A stretch of DNA of 14,691 bases from Desulfobacteraceae bacterium (GTDB lineage Bacteria; Desulfobacterota; Desulfobacteria; Desulfobacterales; SURF-7): positions 1 to 14,691 of the forward strand of contig JAUXCK010000018.1 of assembly GCA_030618925.1 (NCBI GenBank). The letters run 5' to 3'. Below, piece after piece: positions 1-6,724 of the stretch (within the stretch, counting starts at the first letter, position 1; every line of letters begins with the position of its first letter). The translations under genes and the position numbers were made by a program. Below the pieces are notes generated by a model. That model was not told the origin of the DNA and ran no database searches. It saw only the letters and a program-made list of their open reading frames with translations.

Positions 1-406
1 AGATGGCATTTTCCAGAAATGTCTGTTCAAATGTGTCATCCGGGTAATCGCTTTTTATCTCAGCGATGGCGGCTTCAATTTCTGTATCAGACACGGAAAT
101 TTTCAGTTCCCCGGCTTTTTGAAGCAGGATCAGCTCCTCGATGAGCTGGTTAAATAGCCGCAGTCGAATTGATTTATTTACGGTGGATGCCTGCGTGGCG
201 TTATGGGGGTAGGCGGTTTTTGCAAATTCAAGCGCATTGTTAAAATCAACGGCTGTAACGGAGTGATCACCCACACGGATGAGGTATTCTGTATCTCTTT
301 TTGAGTTGAAATCCCCGCAATTTAAAAGAATCAGCACGGTGGCGACAATCCCCATCATAAAGACAGGGTTTCGGTTTTCTGGTTTATGGGTTCTTGCGTG
401 ATTCAT
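1..406 (-). CDS. SurA N-terminal/parvulin-type lipoprotein, 3' end outside window
   Basis: The minus frame is open from an ATG at 404-406 to the window edge, giving 135 codons of an N-terminus. An AGGAGT ribosome site (plus-strand ACTCCT, 417-422) lies about 10 nt upstream. Residues 15-28 are a hydrophobic export segment ending LILLNC, so Cys30 is a plausible lipidation site, although Asn just before the Cys is unusual for a lipobox. The following text (IRVGDHSVTAVDFNNAL, then a helical stretch around FNQLIEELILLQKAGEL) resembles the N-terminal chaperone region of SurA and related peptidyl-prolyl isomerases. Proteins of this family help fold outer-membrane and periplasmic proteins. The catalytic PPIC domain, if present, lies outside the window. 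The gene sits 119 bp downstream of mfd in the same direction and is probably the third gene of that operon. Family assignment is inference from a partial sequence. Confidence 0.75.
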   Translation of the reverse strand, partial: MNHARTHKPENRNPVFMMGIVATVLILLNCGDFNSKRDTEYLIRVGDHSVTAVDFNNALEFAKTAYPHNATQASTVNKSIRLRLFNQLIEELILLQKAGELKISVSDTEIEAAIAEIKSDYPDDTFEQTFLENAI

Positions 407-427
407 TTAAATAGTCACTCCTTCTTG

Positions 428-463
428 ATTCAACGGGCTCAATTCAACGGGCTCGATTCAACA
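428..463. repeat. Short tandem repeat, 14-bp unit, between mfd and the lipoprotein gene
   Basis: ATTCAACGGGCTC(A/G) occurs twice in tandem (428-441 and 442-455), followed by a partial third copy ATTCAAC. Next to it, ATGGAAT (466-472) and ATTCCAT (479-485) form a perfect 7-bp inverted repeat with a 6-nt loop. Neither is followed by a T-run on the minus strand, so this does not look like a terminator. The spacer can be crossed by read-through transcription from mfd. Confidence 0.6.
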
Positions 464-525
464 GTATGGAATAGTTTCATTCCATGCAAATAGACTCAGA
501 TCGATATTTTTTATAGACAAACCTT

Positions 526-3500
526 TCAGCCGTTAACACGTCGGGCAATATCTTTCAAGATGTTTTTTGTTTCGGCAAGTGAGCTGTGAACACCTGTGGC
601 ATTCAGTTTCACTTTTAATATATGATCGGGTGTAAATTTAAAAATACGGGGATTTGATTCCACAACCTCTATGAGCCGGAAGGGGTGTTTTTGATAGGCT
701 TTTGAAAAATGAAGAGAAAGCCGTTGACCAATCAGATCTAACCGTTTGACACCCCCTTTAACCGCCGCCACTTTCAGCATGATTTTTAAAAGAAGGTTTG
801 TGGCCTCATCCGGCAGCTTGCCATAACGATCGATCAGCTCGGTTTTAAGCTCTGAAATTTCTTTTAAATCCGTTATTTTTGCCAGCCTGCGGTAGGCGGA
901 CAGTCTCTGATCGATATCCTGGATGTAGGATTCAGGGATAAAGGCTGACAGGGCGATGTTAATTTCCGGTTCAAGGTTTTCCAGGGCAGGCTCTCCTTTC
1001 AGCTCTGAGATGGCATTTTCCATTAATTGGAGAAACATATCATACCCCACTGCGGCGATATGACCGGATTGAGAGACGCCGAGAGCCGCCCCCCCGCCTC
1101 TGATTTGCAGGTCGCTCATGGCGATCTGAAACCCGGATCCGAGATCGCTGTATTCCATGAGGACTTTCAGCCGTTTTTGTGCATTCCTCCCAAGCCTGCT
1201 CCCTTCAGGGATAAAAAGGTAAGCATAGGCCTGCTCTTTGGCCCGGCCCACCCGGCCCCTTAGCTGATAGATCTGTGCAAGCCCGAACCGATCCGCCCGG
1301 TTGATCAATATGGTGTTGGCCGATGGAATATCAAGGCCCGATTCAACGATGGTGGTACAGACCAGCATATCGATTTCCCTGTTGACGAATTTTACCATGA
1401 TCTGTTCCAGCTCATTTTCTGATAGACGGCCGTGGGCAACACCGAGACGGACCTCTGGCACCAGCTCTTGCAGGGTGGTTGCCATTTTCCAGATGCTGTG
1501 AATATTGTTGTGGATAAAAAATATCTGTCCGTTTCGCGTCAATTCCTTTCTGACGGCATCTGCGATGATGGTCTTGTCAAACTCGGAGATATAGGTAATG
1601 ATGGCATGTCGCTCTTCCGGCGGTGTTGAAATAATGCTGATATCCCGGATACCCATGAGAGACATGTGAAGCGTCCTCGGGATTGGTGTTGCCGTAAGGG
1701 CCAGAACATCCACTGTGGTCCTCAGTCTTTTTAGTTTTTCCTTATGCTTAACCCCAAACCGCTGTTCTTCATCAAGGATGATGAGGCCCAGTTCCTTAAA
1801 ATGGATATCTTTCTGGAGCAGACGGTGGGTGCCGATCACAATATCCAGTGCACCGGCTTTCATTTTTTTAATTATTTTCTGCTGCTCCCCGGCGCTGCGG
1901 AACCGGTTCAGGCAGGCGATATTGATCGGGTATCGTTCAAACCGTTCGATGAATGTTTTGAGGTGTTGCTCGGCAAGAACCGTGGTCGGCACAAGGACGG
2001 CCACCTGCTTGCTGTCACTGACCGCTTTAAATGCAGCGCGGACCGCTACTTCTGTTTTACCATACCCTACGTCTCCGCATACCAGTCTGTCCATGGGTGT
2101 GGCGGACTCCATGTCGGAAAGGACATGATCAATGGCCTTGAGTTGGTCAGAGGTCTCTTCATAGGTAAAACCTGCCTCAAAATCCTGGAAGTAACTGTCT
2201 GTTTTTCCAAATGCATATCCGTTTTGGACCTTGCGGGCCGCGTACAGTTTCAGGAGCTCTCCGGCAATTTTTTCAACATCTTTCCTGGCTTTGGACTTTG
2301 CCTTGTTCCAGGATTTTCCTCCCATTTTATCCAGCTTTGCCAATTTCCTATCGACACCGACATATTTTTTAACCATATTCATGCGATCCACAGGGAGGTA
2401 GAGCCTGTCGCTGTCCTTGTAAACGATGAGCAGGAAATCGTTGGTCATGCCATTGAGTCGAAGTTTTGTAAGGCCTTTATATTGACCGATGCCGTGATCA
2501 ATATGGACCACAAGGTCGTCCTTTTTAAGATCCTCCAGTGCCAGGAGGTCTGATCTGACTTGCCGCCGGCTGATTTTTCGGAAACGGCGTTTTTTGCCAA
2601 AAATTTCATCTTCCGTGAGGATGGCAATGGATTCATCATCCCAGACAAACCCCTTTGAGATTTTCCCCAGACAAATATAGACGATACCTTTTCCCCGTTC
2701 CATATCAGGAAAGCGTTCAATGATTAACGGGTTAGATCCATAAGGTTCAAGGAGAGCTTTAAGTCGATCCGCCTGGGATGGGGTACTGCAGACAAGCAGG
2801 GTCATGCACCCTTTGGCTTTTTGAAGCATTATCCATTCTGCCAGCGGAAGCAGCAGGCGGTCTCTGTCAGGAGGTGTTTTTAAGATGGACTGGATATCTG
2901 AATTGTCCTTTATATCCATATCAAAGGACAGGGTTTCCGGCTGGGCTTCAGTTTCAGGCAGGGATAGTTTGAGCAATGATAAATCAAGCCGGTTTCTATC
3001 CGAAATGATTTTCTCTGCCGCCTTCCAGTCCAGATACAGGCGATACGGTTCCACACAAAAGTGGTTTTCCTTTCTGGCGATCTCGAAATTGTCAATGGCT
3101 TGAGCCAAAAAGTCTTCTGCGGCCCTTTCCAGATTTTTGGGTTCGAGCAGAACAAAATATCCGTCTGTCGGCGCATAGGTAAAGAACGTGTCCGGCTTTG
3201 GATAGATAAGGGGTATCAGGCTCTCAATCCCCGGGAACACGCCCTCGCTTTTAATCCGCTCGATAAGTTCTCTGGTCCCGGATACCGGGAGCTGCAATTC
3301 TGACGCCTGTTTCCTGATCCGTGCAATGGTTTCATCCATTCTATCCATTTTTAGAATTATTTCTCTAGCGGGTAGAATGACGGCTTCCTCGGCATAAGTT
3401 GTTTTTCGTTGGGTCACAGGTGAAAAAAACCTTAGGGAATCCACCTTGTCGCCGAAAAATTCTATTCGCAACGGTTCATCGTACATGGGGGAAAAAATAT

Positions 3501-4041
3501 CCAGGATTCCGCCCCGAATTGAAAAATCACCGGGATCCTCTACAAGGGTTGTTCTGGAATATCCACCTGAAATTATTTTGGAAATCAGTGCATCCCGGTC
3601 CAGGTCTTCCCCATTTAAAATCAATTCTGAAAAATCAAGTAACTCCTGCTTTGGAATCGGCTTTTGGAGAAGCCCACCGGCTGTGGTGACGATTATCGGC
3701 GGTATGACCGCCTGTGTCATCTGGTACAAAATATGAATTCGTTTCGCGGCAGTTTCATTATTGTAGGCGAGGAGTTTAAACGGCAAAATTTGATAAGGCG
3801 GGAAAAAAAGGAGCTGGGGCAACTCAGGGGGTAAAAAAAACCGGAGATCCTCCATAAATTGTTCAGCCTCTTTGGGGGATCCGGCAATAACAACCATGGG
3901 CTTTTTGATCTGCCGGTAAACCTTTGCCAAAAGGAGCGCTTTTTCAGAGCCGGACAATCCCGTGCATGTCACGCTTTGACAGGTATTTTTGATATGATTG
4001 ATCAATTCTGACAGAATTGTTGTTTTTTGATCTTGGCGCAT
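526..4041 (-). CDS. mfd: Transcription-repair coupling factor Mfd
   Basis: Mfd is a double-stranded-DNA translocase. It pushes RNA polymerase off DNA at lesions and recruits UvrA for nucleotide excision repair. From the chosen ATG the protein has 1171 residues, close to the usual 1150-1180. Domains in order: a UvrB-like N-terminal module (about 1-320, with SIRGGILDIF near 175); the RNA-polymerase-interacting CarD-like domain (about 505-565, VVHIDHGIGQYKGL); the translocase motor with Walker A GDVGYGKTEVA (656-666), DEEQ box (757-760), TAT motif III (783-785) and motif VI QIYQLRGRVGRA (923-934); an LQIRGGGAALGVSQSGHI segment near 978; and the C-terminal TRCF domain to the end. All motifs are intact. 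Start choice: the frame extends to a TTG at 4114-4116 that overlaps the upstream SPOR gene, adding 25 residues (SSGGSRKAGLTAGAK...) that do not look like Mfd. ATG at 4039-4041 gives a typical N-terminus. Neither start has a good Shine-Dalgarno, so translational coupling to the upstream gene is likely. Confidence 0.97.
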   Translation of the reverse strand: MRQDQKTTILSELINHIKNTCQSVTCTGLSGSEKALLLAKVYRQIKKPMVVIAGSPKEAEQFMEDLRFFLPPELPQLLFFPPYQILPFKLLAYNNETAAKRIHILYQMTQAVIPPIIVTTAGGLLQKPIPKQELLDFSELILNGEDLDRDALISKIISGGYSRTTLVEDPGDFSIRGGILDIFSPMYDEPLRIEFFGDKVDSLRFFSPVTQRKTTYAEEAVILPAREIILKMDRMDETIARIRKQASELQLPVSGTRELIERIKSEGVFPGIESLIPLIYPKPDTFFTYAPTDGYFVLLEPKNLERAAEDFLAQAIDNFEIARKENHFCVEPYRLYLDWKAAEKIISDRNRLDLSLLKLSLPETEAQPETLSFDMDIKDNSDIQSILKTPPDRDRLLLPLAEWIMLQKAKGCMTLLVCSTPSQADRLKALLEPYGSNPLIIERFPDMERGKGIVYICLGKISKGFVWDDESIAILTEDEIFGKKRRFRKISRRQVRSDLLALEDLKKDDLVVHIDHGIGQYKGLTKLRLNGMTNDFLLIVYKDSDRLYLPVDRMNMVKKYVGVDRKLAKLDKMGGKSWNKAKSKARKDVEKIAGELLKLYAARKVQNGYAFGKTDSYFQDFEAGFTYEETSDQLKAIDHVLSDMESATPMDRLVCGDVGYGKTEVAVRAAFKAVSDSKQVAVLVPTTVLAEQHLKTFIERFERYPINIACLNRFRSAGEQQKIIKKMKAGALDIVIGTHRLLQKDIHFKELGLIILDEEQRFGVKHKEKLKRLRTTVDVLALTATPIPRTLHMSLMGIRDISIISTPPEERHAIITYISEFDKTIIADAVRKELTRNGQIFFIHNNIHSIWKMATTLQELVPEVRLGVAHGRLSENELEQIMVKFVNREIDMLVCTTIVESGLDIPSANTILINRADRFGLAQIYQLRGRVGRAKEQAYAYLFIPEGSRLGRNAQKRLKVLMEYSDLGSGFQIAMSDLQIRGGGAALGVSQSGHIAAVGYDMFLQLMENAISELKGEPALENLEPEINIALSAFIPESYIQDIDQRLSAYRRLAKITDLKEISELKTELIDRYGKLPDEATNLLLKIMLKVAAVKGGVKRLDLIGQRLSLHFSKAYQKHPFRLIEVVESNPRIFKFTPDHILKVKLNATGVHSSLAETKNILKDIARRVNG

Positions 4042-4077
4042 TGTGTTTAAAATATGGGATGCCGGGTTTTTAGCCCC

Positions 4078-4101
4078 AGCCGTGAGGCCTGCCTTGCGGC
4101 T
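4078..4101 (-). other. Hairpin at the SPOR-stop/mfd-start junction
   Basis: On the minus-strand RNA, AGCCGCAAGGC and GCCUCACGGCU are nearly complementary: 9 of 11 positions pair, with a 2x2 internal mismatch, and the innermost pair would have to open to make a loop. The stem overlaps the stop codon of the SPOR gene and lies between the TTG and ATG candidate starts of mfd. No U-run follows, so it is not an intrinsic terminator. It could affect coupling or mfd initiation, but this is speculative. Confidence 0.35.
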
Positions 4102-4663
4102 ACCGCCTGATGACAACTGCTTCTATATCGTCTTTACCTAATCTGTTAAGCATCGTTCTGGTTTCGGACAGGGTCTTAAAATTGCCGACTCTAACATTAT
4201 GCCTGGAATTTGTCTCCATGGACAGGTACGCGGGGTAGCGCTTCTTCCTGAGTTTTTCAATCAACCGAACCGCATTGCTTCGATGTTTAAATGCTGCGAT
4301 ATGAAGCGCCAGTCCTTTCGGCATCTCATTTTTTTTTATCCCGGGATGGGTTCGGGCGGCTGCTATTCTTTTTTTGGATTCATCAATAAAGGAGGAAATA
4401 TCATTTCCCTTTTCACTCAACCAGTCTAAAAATTCCAGGGGGTCTGCATCCAATTCACCAGGCAACTTATCGATTGCCGCTATTTTAAAAATATCGGTCT
4501 GTTCCTGATGATTATCAAACGTGAATAAAGCCGGACCCGTATTTCTTCCTATAAATACACCAAGCGCAAACATACACGCGGACACAAAAAGAAAAATCAT
4601 GGACCAGAGGCCGATCTCTTTATATGTCAGATGAAATGAGGGGGGCTTTTTTTTCTTTTTCAT
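4100..4663 (-). CDS. SPOR-domain inner-membrane protein
   Basis: This is a 187-residue protein with a very basic start (MKKKKKPP), one predicted transmembrane helix at about 17-39 (IGLWSMIFLFVSACMFALGV) and a predicted extracytoplasmic remainder. Residues 116-187 match a SPOR fold: GLALHIAAFK, then NAVRLIEKLRKKRYPAYL, then HNVRVGNFKTLSETRTMLNRL, ending AVVIRR. SPOR domains bind denuded peptidoglycan glycan strands and often target proteins to division sites. The layout resembles FtsN- or DedD-type proteins, but I cannot assign an orthologue. The stop (TAG, 4100-4102) comes just before or within the start region of mfd, so the two are probably co-transcribed. The ATG at 4661-4663 has no obvious ribosome site. 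The middle (about 45-110) is charged linker with no recognised domain. Confidence 0.85.
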   Translation of the reverse strand: MKKKKKPPSFHLTYKEIGLWSMIFLFVSACMFALGVFIGRNTGPALFTFDNHQEQTDIFKIAAIDKLPGELDADPLEFLDWLSEKGNDISSFIDESKKRIAAARTHPGIKKNEMPKGLALHIAAFKHRSNAVRLIEKLRKKRYPAYLSMETNSRHNVRVGNFKTLSETRTMLNRLGKDDIEAVVIRR

Positions 4664-4762
4664 AATGACGGCAGCTGCAGTGATTCCAAAATAATCATTC
4701 GGTTTTCCGAGAATTCAGTAAAAACCATCCCCCGGGAACAAGCGTCAAAAGGGACCTTTTAT

Positions 4763-4791
4763 TTTATATTGTTTTTATTTCCATTTTACAA
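4763..4791 (-). promoter_or_regulatory. Sigma-70-like promoter for the SPOR-mfd-lipoprotein run
   Basis: Read on the minus strand, TTGTAA (4786-4791, 4 of 6 to the -35 consensus) and TATAAA (4763-4768, 5 of 6 to the -10 consensus) are separated by exactly 17 bp in an AT-rich stretch. Transcription would start near 4756 and leave a leader of about 93 nt before the ATG at 4663. The 4664-4930 spacer is divergent. On the plus strand a TTGACC at 4839-4844 could be a -35 for the sirtuin gene, but I see no good -10 at proper distance. Confidence 0.5.
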
Positions 4792-4930
4792 TGAAAAATC
4801 CATTGAAACATTTTGGTTGGAAGAGGGGGATTTTGCTGTTGACCGGATGATGGGGTTTAATTTATCCTGGATGGGAACAATGGGTTAACTGTTTCAAAAT
4901 CAGGCAAATATACATCATTGGAGGTTTGAT

Positions 4931-5689
4931 ATGAAAGAAGATGTCGGCGAACTATCCCGGTTTGGTTCGATGATCGCGTCAAGCAAAAACATGGTTGTGT
5001 TTACGGGTGCGGGTATTAGCACAGAATCCGGCATTCCGGATTTTCGAAGCCCGGGAGGTATCTGGACCAAATACCAGCCCATCGACTTTAAGGATTTTAT
5101 CTCATCTGAGGAAATGCGTCGTGAATCATGGCGTCGAAAGTTTGCATCTGATTCTGTCATGAAACAGGCCGAGCCAAACAAAGGGCACCTTGCAGTCGCC
5201 AAACTCGTGGAAAGGGGTAAGGTCACCCACGTGATTACGCAGAATGTGGATGGGCTGCATCAGCGTTCCGGCGTGCCGGATGAACAGATAATTGAGTTAC
5301 ATGGGAACGCGACCTATGCGTCATGTCTTGACTGTGGAAAACGGTATGAACTTGCCGACATTCATGATCTGTTCGGAAACAATGAGACCCTCCCGATCTG
5401 CGATCAGTGCAGCGGTATTGTGAAAACCGCCACGATTTCGTTCGGGCAGGCCATGCCGGTTTCAGAAATGCAGGCAGCAGAGGAAGCAACCCTTGCGTGC
5501 GATCTTTTCGTGGCCATCGGGTCATCGTTGGTCGTATATCCTGCGGCAGGTTTTCCAAATTTGGCAAAGCGAAATGGTGCTCACCTCGTTATCCTTAACC
5601 GGGAAGAAACGCCCCTCGATGGGGTTGCTGACCTGGTGCTGCATTCTGAAATCGGGCCCACGCTTTCCACAGTCCTTGGTCTTGAATAA
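4931..5689 (+). CDS. NAD-dependent protein deacylase, Sir2/CobB family
   Basis: Sirtuins remove acyl groups from lysines using NAD+ and release nicotinamide and O-acyl-ADP-ribose. The 252-residue length is typical of a bacterial single-domain sirtuin. Visible motifs: NAD-binding GAGISTESGIPDFR (26-39), TQNVDGLH (103-110), catalytic His124 in LHGN, a structural zinc site Cys132-x2-Cys135 and Cys157-x2-Cys160, the GSS nucleotide loop (197-199), and the NRE segment near 223 expected in the NAD pocket. At the place of the Tyr/Arg pair that marks SIRT5/CobB-type desuccinylases I see WRRKF (67-71), so a simple deacetylase specificity seems more likely. That alignment was done by eye. The ATG is preceded by TTGGAGG (4918-4924) at 6 nt, a strong ribosome site. 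It converges with the hsp20 gene, with 5 bp between the stops. In bacteria such enzymes often reactivate acetylated acyl-CoA synthetases; none is visible here, so the substrate is unknown. Confidence 0.95.
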   Translation: MKEDVGELSRFGSMIASSKNMVVFTGAGISTESGIPDFRSPGGIWTKYQPIDFKDFISSEEMRRESWRRKFASDSVMKQAEPNKGHLAVAKLVERGKVTHVITQNVDGLHQRSGVPDEQIIELHGNATYASCLDCGKRYELADIHDLFGNNETLPICDQCSGIVKTATISFGQAMPVSEMQAAEEATLACDLFVAIGSSLVVYPAAGFPNLAKRNGAHLVILNREETPLDGVADLVLHSEIGPTLSTVLGLE

Positions 5690-5694
5690 GTGTT

Positions 5695-6144
5695 CTATTT
5701 TTCACTCTTAACTTCTATCTTCTTCGGCATGGTTTCTTCTGCTTTTGGCAGGACAATGGTCAGAATACCGTCCTTGTATTTAGCGTCAACCTTGCTCAAC
5801 TCAACATCTACCGGAAGTCTCAATGTTCGAGAGAAGGATCCGTAGCTGCTCTCGACAAGGTGATAGTTCTCTTCCGCTTCATTGCGTTCACTTTTCTTTT
5901 CACCCTTGATGGTCAAGAGGCCGTCTGTCAGGGTAATATCAATATCTTTTTTATCCATGCCGGGTACTTCAGCTTTAACGGTGAACGCATTTTCGTTTTC
6001 TGAAACATCCATACTGGGGGTCCAGGCTTTTTCTCCTCCTATATGATCCCGGGATGCAAAATCCTCGAAAAAACGGTCAACAATATTGTTGTCCGGCCAG
6101 TTCAAAAATCGGGTTGGCCTTAACATTGGCATTAAAGTTCTCAT
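5695..6144 (-). CDS. Small heat-shock protein, Hsp20/alpha-crystallin family
   Basis: This is an ATP-independent holdase chaperone that binds unfolding proteins and forms oligomers. Its 149 residues are the usual size. The N-terminal arm (1-40) has the typical DRFFEDF. The alpha-crystallin domain spans about 41-136: WTPSMDVSENENAF, the VKAEVPGMDKKDIDI strand, DGLLTIKGEKK, and the signature AKYKDGILTIVLPK (121-134). The C-terminal I-x-I/V anchoring motif is IEV (143-145). The ATG at 6142-6144 follows a near-ideal AGGAGG (plus-strand CCTCCT, 6153-6158) at about 8 nt. I see no convincing CIRCE element or sigma-32 promoter upstream. The leader would be very A/T-rich. It stands alone and converges with the sirtuin gene. 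Confidence 0.96.
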   Translation of the reverse strand: MRTLMPMLRPTRFLNWPDNNIVDRFFEDFASRDHIGGEKAWTPSMDVSENENAFTVKAEVPGMDKKDIDITLTDGLLTIKGEKKSERNEAEENYHLVESSYGSFSRTLRLPVDVELSKVDAKYKDGILTIVLPKAEETMPKKIEVKSEK

Positions 6145-6270
6145 ATTTAATTCCTCCTTTATTAAACCTTATTATTTTTTTTTGTGCTTTCACCTATCCA
6201 AACGGTAATCACTGGCACGAAAAGGTCAAGCAGGAGTGCATATTTTTTTTAAAAATAAAAATCCTTGCAT

Positions 6271-6439
6271 AGAGGACCAGGTTTCACACCCTTGAATTGG
6301 TGCAAAACTTGAGTTCTAATCTTTCTTTTATCTATCACGCACCAAGTTTCGAGATTATGATTAAGATTAAGATTACGATTACGATTAAGAATTACTTTCG
6401 GCACAGCCATTTATCTCTGACCTGGCCCAGAGGACCAGG
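6271..6439. repeat. 11-bp direct repeats enclosing an inverted repeat and hexamer array
   Basis: AGAGGACCAGG occurs at 6271-6281 followed by TTTC, and again at 6429-6439 followed by ATTTC. The copies start 158 bp apart. Between them lie the TTGGTGC/GCACCAA inverted repeat and the GATTAN array. The arrangement could be a dispersed intergenic repeat or a small non-autonomous element, but there are no target-site duplications I can establish. Confidence 0.5.
6353..6388. repeat. Hexamer tandem repeat (GATTAN)x6
   Basis: Six perfect-phase copies can be read: GATTAT, GATTAA, GATTAA, GATTAC, GATTAC, GATTAA. A decayed copy GAATTA follows at 6389, and two more related units GATTTT and GATTAA lie at 6445-6456. 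The sixth base varies while the first five are invariant. It lies in non-coding DNA, so it is a microsatellite-like array that may vary in copy number between strains. Confidence 0.85.
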
Positions 6440-6463
6440 ATTTCGATTTTGATTAAAATATAC

Positions 6464-6488
6464 TTGACATACATTAAAAATATATAAT
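6464..6488 (+). promoter_or_regulatory. TTGACA and TATAAT boxes with a short 13-bp spacer
   Basis: A perfect -35 hexamer TTGACA (6464-6469) and a perfect -10 hexamer TATAAT (6483-6488) face the radical SAM gene, but only 13 bp separate them, against the usual 16-18. An AATTAT at 6486-6491 gives a 16-bp spacer with a weaker -10. The leader to the ATG at 6725 would be over 220 nt. This is a plausible promoter region, but the exact boxes are uncertain. Confidence 0.35.
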
Positions 6489-6724
6489 TATTTGAGAGGC
6501 GGGGGGCTTGAGATATGGAATATGTCTTTTAAAGGGCAGGGGTGTGTGATATGAAGTGTTACTCCAAACAAGGTCCCGGTGCGGGGTTTTGATTTTATAA
6601 CACCTAACGCCTCAGTCGTTCCGTTTGAATCAACCTAACTCCCTATGGGATGAAAATATAAGTTGGACCTCCGAGGTTGCCGATCACACTGCAGGAACCG
6701 GTGAGATTCTTCAAGGGGTTATGC

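Larger units (their letters stand above)
6145..6724. other. 580-bp divergent spacer, repeat-bearing, no gene recognised
   Basis: This spacer separates hsp20 (minus) from the radical SAM gene (plus), so it must hold promoters for both. The hsp20-proximal 130 bp is rich in A/T runs (for example 6171-6183 and 6241-6262). It also holds an 11-bp direct repeat (6271-6281 and 6429-6439), a 7-bp inverted repeat TTGGTGC (6297-6303)/GCACCAA (6339-6345), and the GATTAN array described separately. The part from 6491 to 6720 is more G-rich and has only short hairpins such as TCCC-TAT-GGGA and ACCT-CCG-AGGT. No tRNA, cobalamin riboswitch box or credible small gene was found. Confidence 0.6.

Noticed and set aside
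1..1022. 15-bp identical sequence at 1-15 and 1008-1022
   Set aside because: Both lie in coding DNA and encode the same short ENAI motif in different proteins; most likely coincidence.
1744..2553. Long plus-strand open frame (269 codons)
   Set aside because: It lies entirely antisense to the well-conserved motor region of mfd, its translation matches nothing, and mfd motifs are read without break on the other strand.
6211..6232. TGGCACG resembling a sigma-54 -24 element
   Set aside because: The -12 GC does not fall at the required distance, and it faces away from hsp20.
6151..6236. RNA thermometer in the hsp20 leader (CTCCT at 6232-6236 pairing with the Shine-Dalgarno)
   Set aside because: Only 5 bp of pairing over about 75 nt, and no ROSE or fourU motif next to the ribosome site.
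6296..6322. CIRCE-like half site TTAGAACTC (minus strand) upstream of hsp20
   Set aside because: Only one half matches; after the expected 9-bp spacing the second half GAGTGCTAA is absent.
6551..6592. 13-codon open frame MKCYSKQGPGAGF ahead of the radical SAM gene, possible RiPP precursor or leader peptide
   Set aside because: Too short and compositionally ordinary; it lacks leader-like features and the radical SAM protein has no peptide-binding (RRE/SPASM) domain I recognise.
6602..6669. ACCTAAC and GTTGGAC resembling integron attC core sites
   Set aside because: The two cores are not complementary to each other, and there is no integron integrase or cassette structure nearby.
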